Positions 10,836 to 44,000 of a stretch of 64,000 bases of DNA are shown piece after piece; the first letter of the stretch is position 1; each line of letters opens with the position of its first letter. The notes beneath the pieces were generated by a model. It was given only the letters and a program-made list of their open reading frames with translations. It ran no database searches and was not told the DNA's origin. The stretch lies in NCBI GenBank assembly GCA_946894095.1, contig OX335663.1, forward strand, positions 744,001-808,000, read 5' to 3'. The position numbers and the translations under genes are program-made. Source of the stretch: Incurvaria masculella (taxonomy: Eukaryota > Arthropoda > Insecta > Lepidoptera > Incurvariidae).

Positions 10836-11709
10836 CGGGTCGTCAAAGACATCGAAGTATTTAGTTTTTATTGTTTGTTTACCTAGTGGGATCACATTCT
10901 TTTCCAGTATTTGATTGTACTTGTAATAATTCCAATAGAATAATGTAAAGCCACCGGAGCGAGCAGAATATTTCCCTTTCCAAGCGCCAGCGGCTGCGTA
11001 GAAACAAAACTAAATCGGATTTGGATATCTTCTGTCCCCCCCCCCCCCTGGCTAAAATAAAATAAATATTTTTTTAAAGATAGAAGCAGGGTGCCACCGG
11101 AGATTTCATAAAAATATCATAATAGCAAAGATTTTGGACTGAAAATTTTTAGCGTGTACACACATAGATAATAAAATCGCTCTTTTAAATTTTTGTCGAC
11201 CGATATTTGCATTAGCCTAGTACTCAAAGTAGGGCTTCCATCAGATGGGGAAGACAAATAATTAATTAAATAAACAGTTTATACATTAAACATAGATTTA
11301 AAAATCTGACTCAACTTTCTCGATATTATTCTGAAAATAAGTAATTTTTATGGTCAGTTTGAGACAGTTTTGACGTGTCTAAGGTGAGTTCACCTGCAAT
11401 AGGTTTTGTGTTTTCATCTCCATTGCAACAGGTCGTAAGTGTGAGTTAAGAAAAACCACCCAAAATCGTTGCGACGAGACGCCAACGTATTGGATGCTCC
11501 CTGCCGGGCCACAGCGCGGCGGGGCGGCGCGGCTTGGAGGAGGCGCGGCGTGAATACGCAGATATTGACGGCGAAAATATGGATTACCCTTCGATGTCCT
11601 TCAAATTGTCATTGCAATGTCATAGATGTCATTTCGCCGGCGACTTCCGACATTGGTTTATCGCAGACTTTCACTCTCAACGGCTACATTCCTGAAAACG
11701 TCTGAAAGG
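10836..11709. other. 5' flank of the glucose-6-phosphate isomerase gene
   Basis: Includes a run of 13 C at 11036-11048. A GC-rich patch at 11490-11560 probably belongs to the promoter or 5' UTR. The transcription start cannot be fixed from sequence. Confidence 0.45.
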
Positions 11710-31874
<20,165 letters not shown>

Positions 31875-32107
31875 GTTGCGGCGCGGTCGGACACAGTGGA
31901 ACGGGAGAGCAGTGGGAAAACTACGTCAGTGCGGTCCCACATTTTTATGCGTAAATTTCCCAGTTTTTTTCGAAGTCATACTTCTTTAGCCGCATTTGGG
32001 AAATCAGATCAAAGTGTATTTTTTGGCTTGTAACGTGTGATGTATAATTAATTTGAATAAAAAATACGTTACCCCCACCTCCCGCCTGCGTTGCCACCAT
32101 CTATTGG
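31875..32107 (+). other. Pgi 3' UTR region
   Basis: A candidate poly(A) signal AATAAA lies at 32056-32061. The mariner-type element starts 50 bp further on. Confidence 0.5.
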
Positions 32108-32109
32108 TA

Positions 32110-33408
32110 CAAGGTGGGCCAAAAGAAGTCATCCGATGTTGTTTGGCTCTCTTTTTTTTCCTAAATGAAAAGCTTCGATTCTGTTTTTAGAATATGTTTA
32201 TTTATACCTTAAGAATTTTATTGGTCAAGTCGAGAAGATTATATCAGCTAAATGGGCGCCGTCACAATTGATTGCCATACGGGCTAGTTTTATGGCATTT
32301 TTCTTCACTTCGGCGAGAATTTCGGGCGATAGATTCTCGCACTCGTGTCGAATGTTTTCCTTGAGGGCTTCCAGAGTCTCGAGCTTGTTCACGTAAACAC
32401 GGGACTTCAAAAAACCCCACAAAAAAAGTCTGGAACGCTTAAATCGGGCGATCTTGCGGGCCAGTGCAAATCGCCAAAACGAAAGATGAGGCGACCCGGG
32501 AACGCTGCCTTCAGAATATCGGTTGTGGCTCGCGCAGTGTGTGCCATTGCTCCGTCCTGTTGGAACCACGTGTCCCTCAGTCCTAATTCGTCCAATTGGG
32601 GCGGAAAAAACTCGGTCAACATGGCCCTATAGCGCGCACCGTGCACTGCCTGCGGCATTCTCGAAAAAAAATGGCCTGATGACTCCTCCAGCGTGAACAG
32701 CGCACCATGCAGTCACTTTGAGCGAGTGTAATGGCTCCTCGTGCATCACTCGTGGATTTTTGGTGCCCCAGAAGCGATAGTTTTGCTTGTTCACGTACCC
32801 GCTGAGGTGGAAATGAGCCTCATCGCTCATTATGATTTTGGTCCACTTCTTCCTCGAGATTGAGGATGGCTTGGCTGTAGGTTACGCGCATTTGGCGGTC
32901 GGCAGGCAGCAGTTGATGCACGGACTGGACTTTGTACGGGAACATGCGCAGGTCTTTGACCAAAATTCGCCTTAGGGACGTCCGTCTGATGGCTAATTGC
33001 GTGGCACGGCGTCTGGTCGATGTTTCCGGCGACACCTCGACATCCTCAGCAACAGCGGCGATATTCTCGGCAGAACGAGCGCTCCGGGGCCGGCTACTCT
33101 TGGCAACGTCTCGTGTGATCCCATACTCTTCAATGTTGGTGGCCAAACGGCGCAGTGTTTGCGCAGTCGGTGTTGGACGGCCGGGGAATCGGCGATAGAG
33201 TTCGCGCTGCGCCAACGCTGCGACGAATTTTTACGCAAAAAAATAGACGCGATTCTTCCGCGTACTAGGGGAGTGTATAGCTCCATGGCTTGTTCACTTG
33301 TATTCTGCATCTGTCTAGTCCACAAATGTCAAAACAGATTTGACATTGGTGGCCATTTGCAAAAATGAGAACATCTTCCAATAGGGTGATTTCTTTTGGC
33401 CCACCTTG
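32110..33408 (-). mobile_element. Mariner-superfamily transposon, 1.3 kb, TA-flanked
   Basis: Inverted termini CAAGGTGGGCCAAAAGAA at 32110 and its reverse complement ending at 33408. Each is flanked by TA (32108-32109, 33409-33410). It contains a broken transposase on the minus strand. Confidence 0.92.
32225..33325 (-). pseudogene. Mariner-type transposase, frameshifted (DD41D spacing)
   Basis: Transposase cuts and pastes the element through a DDE/D RNase-H-like fold. Pieces in order on the minus strand: an N-terminal DNA-binding helix-turn-helix half (33325-32820), the first acidic motif SDEAHFHLSGYVNKQNYRFW (32830-32770), the second QQDGAMAHTARATTD (near 32555), then PDLSVPDFF and the C-terminal end VYVNKLETLEALKENIRHEC. 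Between the second catalytic Asp and the last Asp there are 41 residues, the spacing of the rosa-like group. The reading frame changes near 33215, 32820, 32640 and 32410, so no active product is possible. Confidence 0.85.
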
Positions 33409-33522
33409 TAGTTGGACTGGGTTCATATTTGATTGAATGCATGAAAGGATTCTGAAATAACTTCTTAGGTGTGTACATGAGTACCTACACACAACTTTTT
33501 TTTTACAAGGTCGATGTTAATA

Positions 33523-34072
33523 TTAAGGTGGCCCAACCCGGCGGGCCTAACTCATTCGCAGGCACGGTACAAAACCGTGGTGTAGCGCTCTGGGACCTTC
33601 TCTGTTTCAAAGAATAAGACAGTCTCCGTGATGAGGAAGATGCAACATGTCCACAAAAAAGACAATGTGCAAAGTGTATGATTTGGTAAGATTTACGAAA
33701 ATTTTAATTTTAAAACGACTTATAGCTAAAAGTAAACCACGACCGCTGTAGTCAAAAATCTAACAAAAACCAAAAAGCCCATAAATCTTGATTAACTAAG
33801 CTATGTCTGATGACTAATCTTTTTACGATGTTCTTACTTTATCATTGCGTAATCTATCTCCAAAGTTATTGCATAAAACGCGCGAAAAATTCGAACTTTC
33901 AGACCTTATAACTTAGAAACCAAACACAATTTTACAATGCCAATGGTCATCAGACATCTAGTTCGATCAAATAAATATATTTTGAGCAAAATTTTGGATC
34001 TCTGACAAGAAATATAGGCATGATCTTCTTTCCCCTTTTGTATGGGGAGATGAGCGGGATGGGCCACCTTAA
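33523..34072 (+). mobile_element. 550-bp TTAA MITE, copy 5
   Basis: Exact 550-bp length with TTAA limits and both terminal repeats. Confidence 0.93.
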
Positions 34073-34192
34073 TGAAGGATAGTGAATGTATGTGAATGCA
34101 CATGAAAATATTAGGCGTACTATTCATAGTGAAATACATCTAAAATGGAGGATGAATATTTAATCACAGTAAAAAAATGTTTAGGACTTTGA

Positions 34193-34572
34193 AAAGCCTC
34201 AGTGGCCCAGTGGCGCGACAATTCGGCGATCACTCTCCGAAGTTAAGCAACGCTGGGTCCGGTCTGGTCTTGGATGGGTGACCATTCAACCGTTGAGAGG
34301 CTGGCCGTGGTTCGGATTCCACGTTAAGCTGTAGGTCCCCTTCCTTACTTACTAGGTGGCAGGGTTTATCCCGCCCGGGTTGGTACCATCGCATTGGATG
34401 AACGATGGTCGAAGCGGCAATGAAAATTGTCCGTGTTTTCCATCCAGTTCAATGTAGCCGTGCAATATCAGGAAGGTCCTGGCATGGCACCGAGTTCCCA
34501 TGTGGTGTGTTGGGCTAATACCATGACAGAACTTGTGGTATTAGCCTTCCATGTTCAGTCACATAAAAAAAA
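34193..34572 (+). mobile_element. SINE, 5S-rRNA-headed, full-length
   Basis: Head GCCTCAGTGGCCCAGTGGCG, then CCGAAGTTAAGCAACGCTGG and GGATGGGTGACCATTCAACC, then the common body and the tail ending in an A run. Confidence 0.9.
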
Positions 34573-34615
34573 TAATGATTCAGTAATTTATGTTTAAAGC
34601 AATGATCGCTAACTA

Positions 34616-34900
34616 CAGTAGAGTCTCACTAATCTGACACTACTAAAGACCAGGGATGCTGGACTATTGGAATGTTCAGATTAATGGATTTTATGGTATT
34701 TTATTTTTGTTTGGCATCTTGAACTACGCTATTTTGATCACAAACCACTTGGTCAGCGGGAGGTGCATGCGCCCAGCGGTACGTACTTGCTCACATGCTC
34801 AAGTTGAGGAAGGCGCACTGGCAGAGCAAGCGGTGGCCTAGGGAGCCAGAATACTTGACATTGCGATGTACTGCAGTGCCAGAGTAGTGAGACTCAACTG
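34616..34900 (+). mobile_element. pogo/Tigger-like MITE, 285 bp
   Basis: Inverted ends CAGTAGAGTCTCACTAATCTG-like (34616) and CAGTTGAGTCTCACTACTCT (reverse, ending 34900), with TA on both sides. The terminal sequence and TA duplication resemble Tigger elements. No transposase frame. Confidence 0.62.
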
Positions 34901-34902
34901 TA

Positions 34903-35519
34903 TTTGCACAAACAGGTCTGAAATGTATTACCGGGGAGAATGCTTAAATTGTTTGGTTAGATGGTCTGAGGAAACAGGAAAAGGTATTTTCTTGTGAGCA
35001 TGTTCAGCTATTAGCAAGCTTTGACCTTCGATATCTTAATTTCCTACTGCTTTTCTTTCCACTGTGTAGGTCACAATAAGTCCTATTCTGTCTAGTTACA
35101 AACTGCCATCTATGTATTTTTATAATGCTGGTGTAGAGCGTATGGTATATTTAAGAGAAATGTTTAAATAGAGAAGTTGAGAAATAATATTCAAGAAGAT
35201 ATATTCCAAACAATACCAGTACTTACTCATGAGAAAATGATAATATTAAAAGTAGATATTTAGCTGTTTCGTCTTGCTTGTTTAGAGTATGGATTGTGCA
35301 TTCTCAAATTACGTAGATTTATAAAAATATTTTATGGATGTTTATTAGATTAAGTACAATTTAGATTCCATTGTTAATTTTTTAATGTTGCAATAAAAAC
35401 ATTTTAATTTTGAGTTTGTTTTATATTAAAAATAATTAATGCGATTTCTTAAATGCCTAGTTAACATTCAACAGACGAGCACATTCTAACTGCATTCACC
35501 ATCATCATATTACGTTAAC
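34903..35519. other. AT-rich intergenic stretch
   Basis: No gene or recognised repeat. An AATAAA-like signal (CAATAAAAACA) lies near 35391. Confidence 0.5.
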
Positions 35520-35895
35520 TTAAGGTCGGCCCGTAAGCACCTGAAAATTTCGCCTCCCATACAAACGTAGTTTACTAATCATTTGAAAACCACTGTTCCA
35601 ACTTACTTGATATTTGGTATCTAATATTAGGCTACAAATATCTGTGTCTGCATGCCTTTGTTTTTTCGGTAAATGGATTCTGGGTCAAACCATAGAGAAA
35701 ACAAAATTCGTATGAAGATTTTCTTTTTGCTTTCATTTCATTCGGTTTGGATTAAAAAAAAAAACAAAAGCATGCAGGCACAGATATTTATTACCTGATA
35801 TTAGATATTAAATATCAATTTAATTGGAATAGCGGTTTCCTAATTATTAGTAAACTACGTTTGTATGGGGAGCATAGCTTACGGGCCGTTCTTAA
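35520..35895 (+). mobile_element. 376-bp palindromic TTAA MITE, copy 2
   Basis: Terminal repeats of the GGCCCGTAAGC type, TTAA at both ends, near-complete internal palindrome. Same length as copy 1. Confidence 0.87.
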
Positions 35896-36798
35896 GGGCA
35901 TGGTGAGCGCCAATTGCATTCAGTTTGACAAGGACATAAGTAAAACCACATTAAATTTTATTTATAAGTAACCACCACAAATTTCTATAATCGGAAAAGT
36001 AAATACGTAGGTTGTAAAGCTGTAATTTAATGATAAAACTGTCAGTCTCTGGGGTCTTGTGTTCTAAAATTAGACAAATATTCAAAAACTTTGAACCCAG
36101 AATATTAGAGTCAGATATTTACTATTATAGGTTTCAAGTATAAGACCATTAATGTATCTTTCATCTAATTAAAATTCCAAAATAAGTAGTAGTTAGTTAA
36201 AAAATATATAAAATAGGGTTTGACTTATGCCCTTATGGAACTGAATGCAATCAGGTGTTATCACACCCTTAAAACATTTTTTTCTCATACTGAATACATC
36301 AAGAGATCAACAAGACACTGGCCTAATACTTTCAAACAATAAACAGATTTGCTGGCAAAAGAAAATTATTGTACGGATATCGTATTCAAACAAAAATGAC
36401 TAAATTCATTTTCTTCTAAAACGTTTTTTTAAAACAAGCGAGTTATACAGAAGCCTTTTGAATGGTAACTCGTTCGTATGGGGGCAGCGTAGCCACTTCT
36501 ACATACAATGGCGGCACCTCCGGCGAGTCAGTTTACGTACGAGTTCGCTTACTACAGATTTTCTTGAGTTACAAAAAAGTAATAACTTCACAGGACACTA
36601 TTTAGTGCAAAGAACATTCGATGTTGCGTGCCCCGAATTCGTAAGTAATTTAGACGTGTTACACTAACTCGTGGCTACGCTGCCGCCATTCGAATGAATT
36701 CCGATCTCTACTTCTGTCCTTCCAAGCTCGCTGCCTGCAGCGGCCGAATGCATACCGATAGCTTGGAGCATCTGATGGCCAATTAGGGTTTTTTATGG
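35896..36798. other. Intergenic stretch, possible diverged MITE
   Basis: AT-rich to 36440. The patches TATGGGGGCAGCGTAGCCAC (36478) and CTCGTGGCTACGCTGCCGCC (36667) are roughly inverse and may be the ends of an old element. Confidence 0.35.
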
Positions 36799-36852
36799 TT
36801 AAGGCCCTGGTGCTAGCCAAATCGCAAGTTAGACGAGGCACCCCAAGTAAAC

Positions 36853-37017
36853 TAAGGGCCGAGTGCACGAAAGAACAAAAAATCAAAATCAACGTCAAAG
36901 TATGATCAAACAGGTCACTTTGTGTGGACAGTATGGAAGGAACTCTATGCGGATCACTAAAAGTGACGTGTTTGAACATTGATTAACTCGGCCGTCTCTT
37001 CGTGCAACCGGGGCTAA
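36853..37017 (-). mobile_element. 165-bp Harbinger-like MITE, copy 2
   Basis: TAA on both sides. Same ends as copy 1 in inverse orientation. The empty site with a single TAA is kept in the related MITE near 40200. Confidence 0.85.
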
Positions 37018-37265
37018 GTCTGACGATTAGAATTGTCATACTTACAGTATATGATTCCTTGTCTAGGGATCAACCTATTTTCGTTAATGTATGTTTCCTT
37101 TTTCTATACAAAATACATTGCGGAAACGGTGTCAATTTCCGAACTTTTTTTACTAAATGTAGAAATCTAAAAGCAAATGGAATTATTTATTTGCATGTAT
37201 GCTGTTTTTACTTATATCTAGAAATCATTTTACTTTCAGATTTCTAATGTGCAAAATCTACTTTT

Positions 37266-37560
37266 TTTAGGGTTCTGTACCTAAAGGGTGCCAACGGAGC
37301 CCTATTACTAAGCCTCCGCTGTCCGTCCGGCTGTCACGTCTGTCACAGGGCTGTATATCATGAACCGTAATAGGTAGGCAGCTGAAATGTTCACAGCGTG
37401 TGTATTTATTTTGCCGCTATAACAATAAATAGGTAAAAATTAAAAATAATAAAAAATTAAGGGGGACCCCATACAAAAAACGTGATTTTGTGCATTAAAT
37501 CTTTTACGATGATACGGAACCCTTGGTGTGCAAGTCCAACTCGCACTTGGCGGGTTTTTC
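37266..37560 (-). repeat. GGTTCCGTACC/GGAC repeat, full-length, minus
   Basis: Starts AGGGTTCTGTACCTAAAGGG and ends GTCCAACTCGCACTTGGCGG on the plus strand. Its limits are defined by comparison with the empty copy B. Confidence 0.88.
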
Positions 37561-37784
37561 TTATTATTTAAATAAATGATGGAATAAAAAAATATAAAAA
37601 ATCCATTATCTGTCTGGAGTTCTATTTGGACTTGCTGAGGCGTTTCAGTACATATTATTACATTTGTTAAAAGGTGCATTTGTATGGCGCGAGTAGTTGG
37701 CTAGTCCTAGCGCCTTAACGGCAGTTGGTGCCCATTCTATAAGATCGTGTTCGTTATTGTAAGCTGCAAACAGGTTTCACTTCT

Positions 37785-37912
37785 AACATTCAATCTGAGC
37801 GCACACTAACTCCACCAACATTCAATCCAAGCGCACGCTAACTCCACCAACATTCAATCCGAGCGCACGCTAACTTCACCAACATTCAATCCGAGCGCAC
37901 GCTAACTCCGGT
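37785..37912 (+). repeat. 32-bp minisatellite, four units
   Basis: The unit contains ACATTCAATCCGAGCGCACG followed by CTAACTCCACCA. The last unit ends about 9 bp from the Fen1 stop codon. Confidence 0.9.
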
Positions 37913-37920
37913 GTGAAGGG

Positions 37921-38031
37921 CTACTTGGGGCGGCCGCGTCCCCGTCCGCCGCCCGTCTTGGGCTTCTTGGCGCTCGCCTTCTTCTTGTCTTCCTCTGCCT
38001 TCCGTTTGGGGTTCGGAGTTGTGGGCAGCAC
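37921..38031 (-). CDS. Fen1: Fen1 exon 8 with stop codon
   Basis: Codes the C-terminal 36 residues ([18 protein letters not shown], then [12 protein letters not shown]), a basic nuclear-targeting and DNA-binding tail. The acceptor is CCGCCAG. Confidence 0.94.
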   Translation of the reverse strand: MLPTTPNPKRKAEEDKKKASAKKPKTGGGRGRGRPK

Positions 38032-41000
38032 CTGGCGGAGGGAGGAGCACACTATAGACATTGTTGGCAGCCTTTGTCGACTTGTGATAGTTCATTAACA
38101 GTTTAATTTGTGTTGTGTAACTTTATTAGGGTTGCAGACCCAAAGGGTACCAAACGGAACCCTATTACTAATCCTCCGCTGTCCGTCCATCAGTCCGTCT
38201 GTCACAGGGCTATATCTCATGAACCGTATAATAGGTAGGCAGCTGAAATTTTTACAGAGTGTGTATTTATTTTGCTGCTATAACAACAAATAGGTAAAAT
38301 AAAAAAAATAAAAAAATTTAAGGGGGGGGGGGCTATAAAAAAAAACAGATTGTTCTGTGTTAAATTTTGTACGATAGTACGGAACCCTTAGTGTGTGAAT
38401 CTGACTTGCACTTGGCCGGTTGTTTATGTTAAGCATGGCATATGGCGTACGCCAGGACCTCTTATGCGCCTGCCGACGCCCATGGGATTTTGAACTTACA
38501 GGGGGGCTGCGAAAACCATCCATACGAAAAACTGGCTCATAGCTCGGGGGTGCGGGGCTAGCCTTCCATGCCAGAGTTATAGCATTAGATCCCCACCATC
38601 TGAATTACTTTCTCCTTCCGAATTGTATAAGTGCATTTCGTCACAAATGCGAGCGGTTATATCATTCGGAATCCATATAAAACTGTAGGGGCCCACCCGG
38701 GTATCCTCCCTTCGGATTCGATGAAAAGAAGGTCCAAGTGGCTCTGAAAGATTTTCCGTGCATGGGAAAGATCCTGGCATGGCTGTAAGTTTCCTGGGGT
38801 TTCCATATTTCCAATTAACAATTACACATTCAGTAACATAAAAAAACTACAACGATGTTAGCCCAAAACACCACATAGGAAATAGGTACCATGCCAGGAC
38901 CTCACAATTAAATGGACAATTTTAATTGCCGCTTCGACCATCCTTCATTCAATGCGATGGTACCAACCTGAGCAGGATTAGTTATTAACTACATGAAATA
39001 TGAACCACGGCCAGTCTCGATGGTCCAAAATGGTCACCCATCGTAAACCCGAACTCGGCCAGAGTTATGGCGCCTGGCGCCATTATCATAGTCAAGAGTT
39101 TACTCTTCACCAATGTATATAATGTTCTTATGATAATGTTCTTTGTGAGCAGTAGTAATCAATTAATCATTGTATATTAGTTTGTAAGTATTAATGGGAA
39201 AAAAAAATACAATGACCAATCTGACGAAGTTTCTTGTCGGCTCTTCTTCGCCAGAAGTAATCGAACCGACAGGAATCTGAGTGTTTAATTTACATCTAAT
39301 GGAGGAAATATAGAAACTGAAACATACGTATCTGTTTAAAATACACGCATCAGCTTGTAGCTGCTAGTGTATATAACACATAATGATAATAATACCGTGA
39401 AGAAGCCGTCGAGCCGGCCCTGCGTGGTGCCGGAGCGCGCCTTTTGCAGCTTCTTGGTGCCGTTCCTCACGCGCTCCTCGCTGAACTGCCGCTCGCCGCA
39501 CAGGAACTTCACCAAGCCCTCCTCGTCCGGATCGGACCACTTCAGCTGAGAGCATACATTTATTTTCAACACAAAACGCATACAATTAAGCAAAAAAGTT
39601 TACATTAACAAATGCGCGTGGCACATACCCGAGATTCGGTAAACAACTGACGGGGGTCGGGCGTTCGGATTACAAAGGTTTTGGGATTTATTTATTTATT
39701 AAGAATTCAACAGCTTCTTATTATCATCACATTAATCTACGAAAATTATTGAAAAACTAGCCAATTACAGAATTCTATCGCTTAAGGCGCTAGGACTAGC
39801 CAACTACTCGCGCCATACAAATACACTTTTTAACAAATGTAATAATATGTAGTGAAACGCTTCAGCAAATCCAAATAGAACTCCAGACTGATAATGGATT
39901 GTTAATATTTTTTTATTCCATCATTTATTTAAATAATAATAAAAATCAAAAAGTTGATTTTTCTCATTAGAAATCTGAAAGTAATTCAATTTCTAGATAT
40001 AAGCAAAAACAGCATATATGCATAAACAAAAAAATCCATTTGCCTTTAGATTTCTACATTTAGTCAAAAAAGTTCGGAAATGGACACCGTTTCCGCAATG
40101 TATTTTGTATAGAAAAAGGAAACATACATTAACGAAAATAATTCGATTTCTAGACAAGGAATCATATATTGTAAGAATGACACTTATAATCGTCAGACTT
40201 AGTTAGTTAACTTGGGGTGCCTCGTCTAACTTTGCGATTTGGCTAGTACCAGGGCCTTAATCTAGTTACTGTACAGAAATGTTAGATTATGGATTAGAAT
40301 GGATTAGAAAGGGTTCGGACTGAAGAGGTCCTGCTGTACAAGATTTGAACCAAAGAAATCATGTTTCTCTTATGGTGGCACCTTTAATTTTTATTTGTTT
40401 TTCAATTTTTACTATTTGTTGTTAAACTGCACTGCAACACACTACACTGTCACTGCGTTCCTAAATGCGTATATTGCAGAGATTGCAGCAATGTACGCGT
40501 ACACAGCCGTTTCGAATGGCTTATATTCAGTCCGTAAACGTCGTGTTGAAATAAGGGACGTGACTCTAGACCGCACACAGATCGTACAAAGCGCGCACGG
40601 TTGAGAGCATGTGCGCCGTGTACGCTGTCATCGAGCTGTCTTAAGGTGGCCCAACCCGCTCATCTCCCCATACAAAAGGGGAAAGAAGATCACGCCCATA
40701 TTTCTTGTCAGAGATCCAAAATTTTGCTCAAAATAGCTTTATTTGATCGAACTAGATGTCTGATGACCATTGGCATTGTAAAATTGTGTTTGGTTTCTAA
40801 GTTACAAGGTCCGAAAGTTCGCATTTTTCGCGCGTTTTATACAATGACTTTGGAGGTGGATTACGCAATGATAAAGTAAGAACATCTTAAAAAGATTAGT
40901 CATCAGACATAGCTTATTTAATCAAGATTTATATTCTATTTGGTTTTTGTTCGATTTTTAACTGCAGCGGTCGTGGTTTACTTTTAGCTATAAGTCGTTT

Positions 41001-44000
41001 TGAAATTAAAATTTTCGTAAATCTTACCAAATCATACACTATGCACATTGGCTTTTTTGTGGACATGTTGCATCTTCCTCATCACGGAGCCTGTCTTATT
41101 CTTTGAAACAGAGAAGGTCCCAGAGCGCAACAGCATGTTTTTGTACCGTGCCCGCGAATGAGTTAGGACCGCCGGGTTGGGCCACCTTAAACGTGTTTAT
41201 CTGTAGTTCTCTGATCTTATGCAATTGTATTCTGAAATAAAGGACGCCTTTCGCGGTTTGTTAGTCTAGTTAGACAATCCTAGGCCTGAAATAACCACTC
41301 TCGAGACTTACAAGGCATTTTCGAGGTAGTTAGGTTAGGCTCCGACACATACATCTGATCTAATTCGTTCCGATTTGATATCGTGCAATTACGGCTAAGA
41401 GTGGTAATATCAATTTGGAACACCAGTATTCACTGAATTCGCTTTCTCTGCGAATTTTGCAATTTACGCATTTCGGAACGTAGAATGTGGCAGATGGGAT
41501 GCACGGACGGACAGCAGAGGCTTAGTAGTAGGTTTCCGTTCGCACCCTTTGGGTACGGAACCCTAAAAACCGGCCAAATGCGCGTCGGACTTGCACACAA
41601 AGGGTTCCGTACCATTATACAAAATCTGATCCAAAGAAATCATGTTTCTTTTATGGTGGCCCCATTTATTTTTTATTTGTTTTAGACGTATACTATTTGT
41701 TGTTAAAGCGGCAACAGTAATACACACTCTGTAAAAATTTCAGCTGTCTACCTATTACGGTTCATGAGATACAGCCTGTGACAGACGGACGGACAGAAGG
41801 ATGGACGGGCGGACGGACGGACAGACAGACAGCGCAGGCTTCGTAACAGGGTACCGTTTGGCACCCTTTGGGTACGGAACCCTAAAATCTAACCTCGATA
41901 TCCTTGGGGTCGGTGTGCAGGGGCTTCAGGAACAGCTTCCGAGCCTGCTCGAAGTTCCAGTCGGCCGGCGGCTGGTACTTGCTCTGGTCGATGTTGCGCA
42001 GCACCTCCTCGAGGCTGCGGTGCTGCCGGATGAGGTCGACCGCCCGCTTGGGGCCGACGCCGCGGATCGTGCCCGAGTAGTCGCAGCCCAGCAGGATGCA
42101 CAGGTCTATGAACTGCCCGGGCAACGTAGGGGGTTACTTTCGCTTTAACGTTAATCTTTGGTTACATTCATCTGGGTTATTGAAATGTTATTGTTAAAAT
42201 TATATTTAATCATTTACATTTTAATTATATTTTTATGTCTGTTGTAAATAATGATATTGTATTTTTTTTCTTCTATTGCGAATGTATGTCTATGGACTTC
42301 TTGTCTGAAATTAAGAATTATTATTATTATTATTATTTAATACTGTATTAATAGGAGTCATTGATTGCGGCTTGTTTGTTTATTGTGTGCGGCTCGTAGC
42401 TTAGTGACGCGGGGACTGGCCTAGCGTACCAGAGGTCTGGGATCAATTCCGACTTGCACCACTTTCTTTCTATTTCTGAGTTCGAAAAGTGCATTTAGTA
42501 TTTCATACACATACGAAATTTCAAGGAATGTGACATGTATTTATGTATAATCGACCGTGAAGCAAGGACACATTAATTAAAGAAAGATAGTTCTTTTTAC
42601 AGGGATCTTTATTTAATTAATGTGTCCTTGCTTCACGGTCGATTATACATACATACATGTCACATTCCTTGGAATAAGCGACGTACATGCTTAGTACGAA
42701 AAAGTATATTTAAAGCGCGGTTACCTCCTTGTGGTCGAGTTCGAGCCCGCTGAGCACCTGCTGCAAGTGGAACTCCTGGACGGGCACCTTGCGCGCCTCC
42801 GAGAAGGTGAGGTGGCGCACCAGCACCGACGAGCCGAACGTGAGCGCGTCCATGTCCTCCGTCGCCGCCGCGTACACCTTGCCAGCCTTCACCTGCGCGC
42901 CGGAGCCGTTCGTCGTTGTTTATTGTTTATTCATCATCCATAGACAGTACACTGCACTCGGATTTGTCATATTTTATCACTAGCTGAGGTACCCGGCTCC
43001 TTTCGGGTCAATGTCGTTTCGGACTGATATCGGGCTAAATTATACGCTGGATAGTAACCCAAAGAGCTGGTCCAAAAGGCTAGATTTTTTCCTACTTACT
43101 TGATATTTTGGACAATTCACACAATATCTTTATAAATTGCAGCCTATATGTTATTCTGATGTATAAGCTATATTATTTTAAAGTTTCATTAAAATCCATT
43201 TAGTAGTTTTTACGTGAAAGAGTAACGTAGTAGTAAGTAGGATTAGCCAGTTCGGCAATCGGAGCGAAGAACTGGCAAAAAACTCCCCTGATTTTTTTTT
43301 CAACGTCCACTTAGTCTAAGTTTACAAAAGTACTTAGAGTCACAGGTAAAAACACTAAATTAACATGAATTGACGAGAATCAACAATTCATGTCGTATGC
43401 AACAGTTCATGACAAAATATCAGTTTATTTGTAAATACCATGATCGCCGTCTAATATCGTCATTATCATGTAAATACCATTGGACAATCATGTAAAAAAT
43501 ATAAAAAAACCATTCGTATTATGAACACTTAAAATAAAAATAAAATAAAAACAATGTGCACTCAATCAGTGAAGCACACGCATCAGCTTGCAGCTGCTAG
43601 TGTATATAAGGTGAGTTTAAAATAATCTACAAGCCTTATAGGGTTGATTCAGTATCTGATATAGAACAACTTTTGCTAAGAATGTAGGCGTGTAATTTTT
43701 TTTGTTCCATTTTAATTTTTGAGAAATTTAAACAGTATGTTCTTCCCAGTATTGTAAACAACTTTTGCGAAGAAACTATCCACCTATCTGTAATGGTTTC
43801 CACGAAAATAATTTATTAATATGCACTAACTCTTTAACTACCTTATTAAAAATATAGGTCAACCACGGGGTATTGACCCGACCGTGACCCACTGACACAA
43901 GACAATTCTCCGCCGCCGCGTGCGCAGACAGAAACCCCGCCGCCCCATCCCCCCGCCGCCGCCGCCCCTCTCACTGAAGGGCGTTTGTTTTCGTTTTGAA

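Larger units (their letters stand above)
36799..37718 (+). mobile_element. 0.48-kb TTAA MITE, copy A, with two nested insertions
   Basis: The ends TTAAGGCCCTGGTGCTAGCC and (inverted) TTAAGGCGCTAGGACTAGCC frame about 460 bp of element sequence. It is split by a 165-bp Harbinger-like MITE (36853-37017) and a GGTTCCGTACC repeat (37266-37560). The uninterrupted inverse copy is at 39782. Confidence 0.85.

Noticed and set aside
33000..33368. 123-codon plus-strand frame
   Set aside because: Antisense shadow of the mariner transposase pseudogene.
37785..37912. Regular 32-bp repeats considered as CRISPR-like
   Set aside because: Units are contiguous with no spacers, and the genome is eukaryotic.
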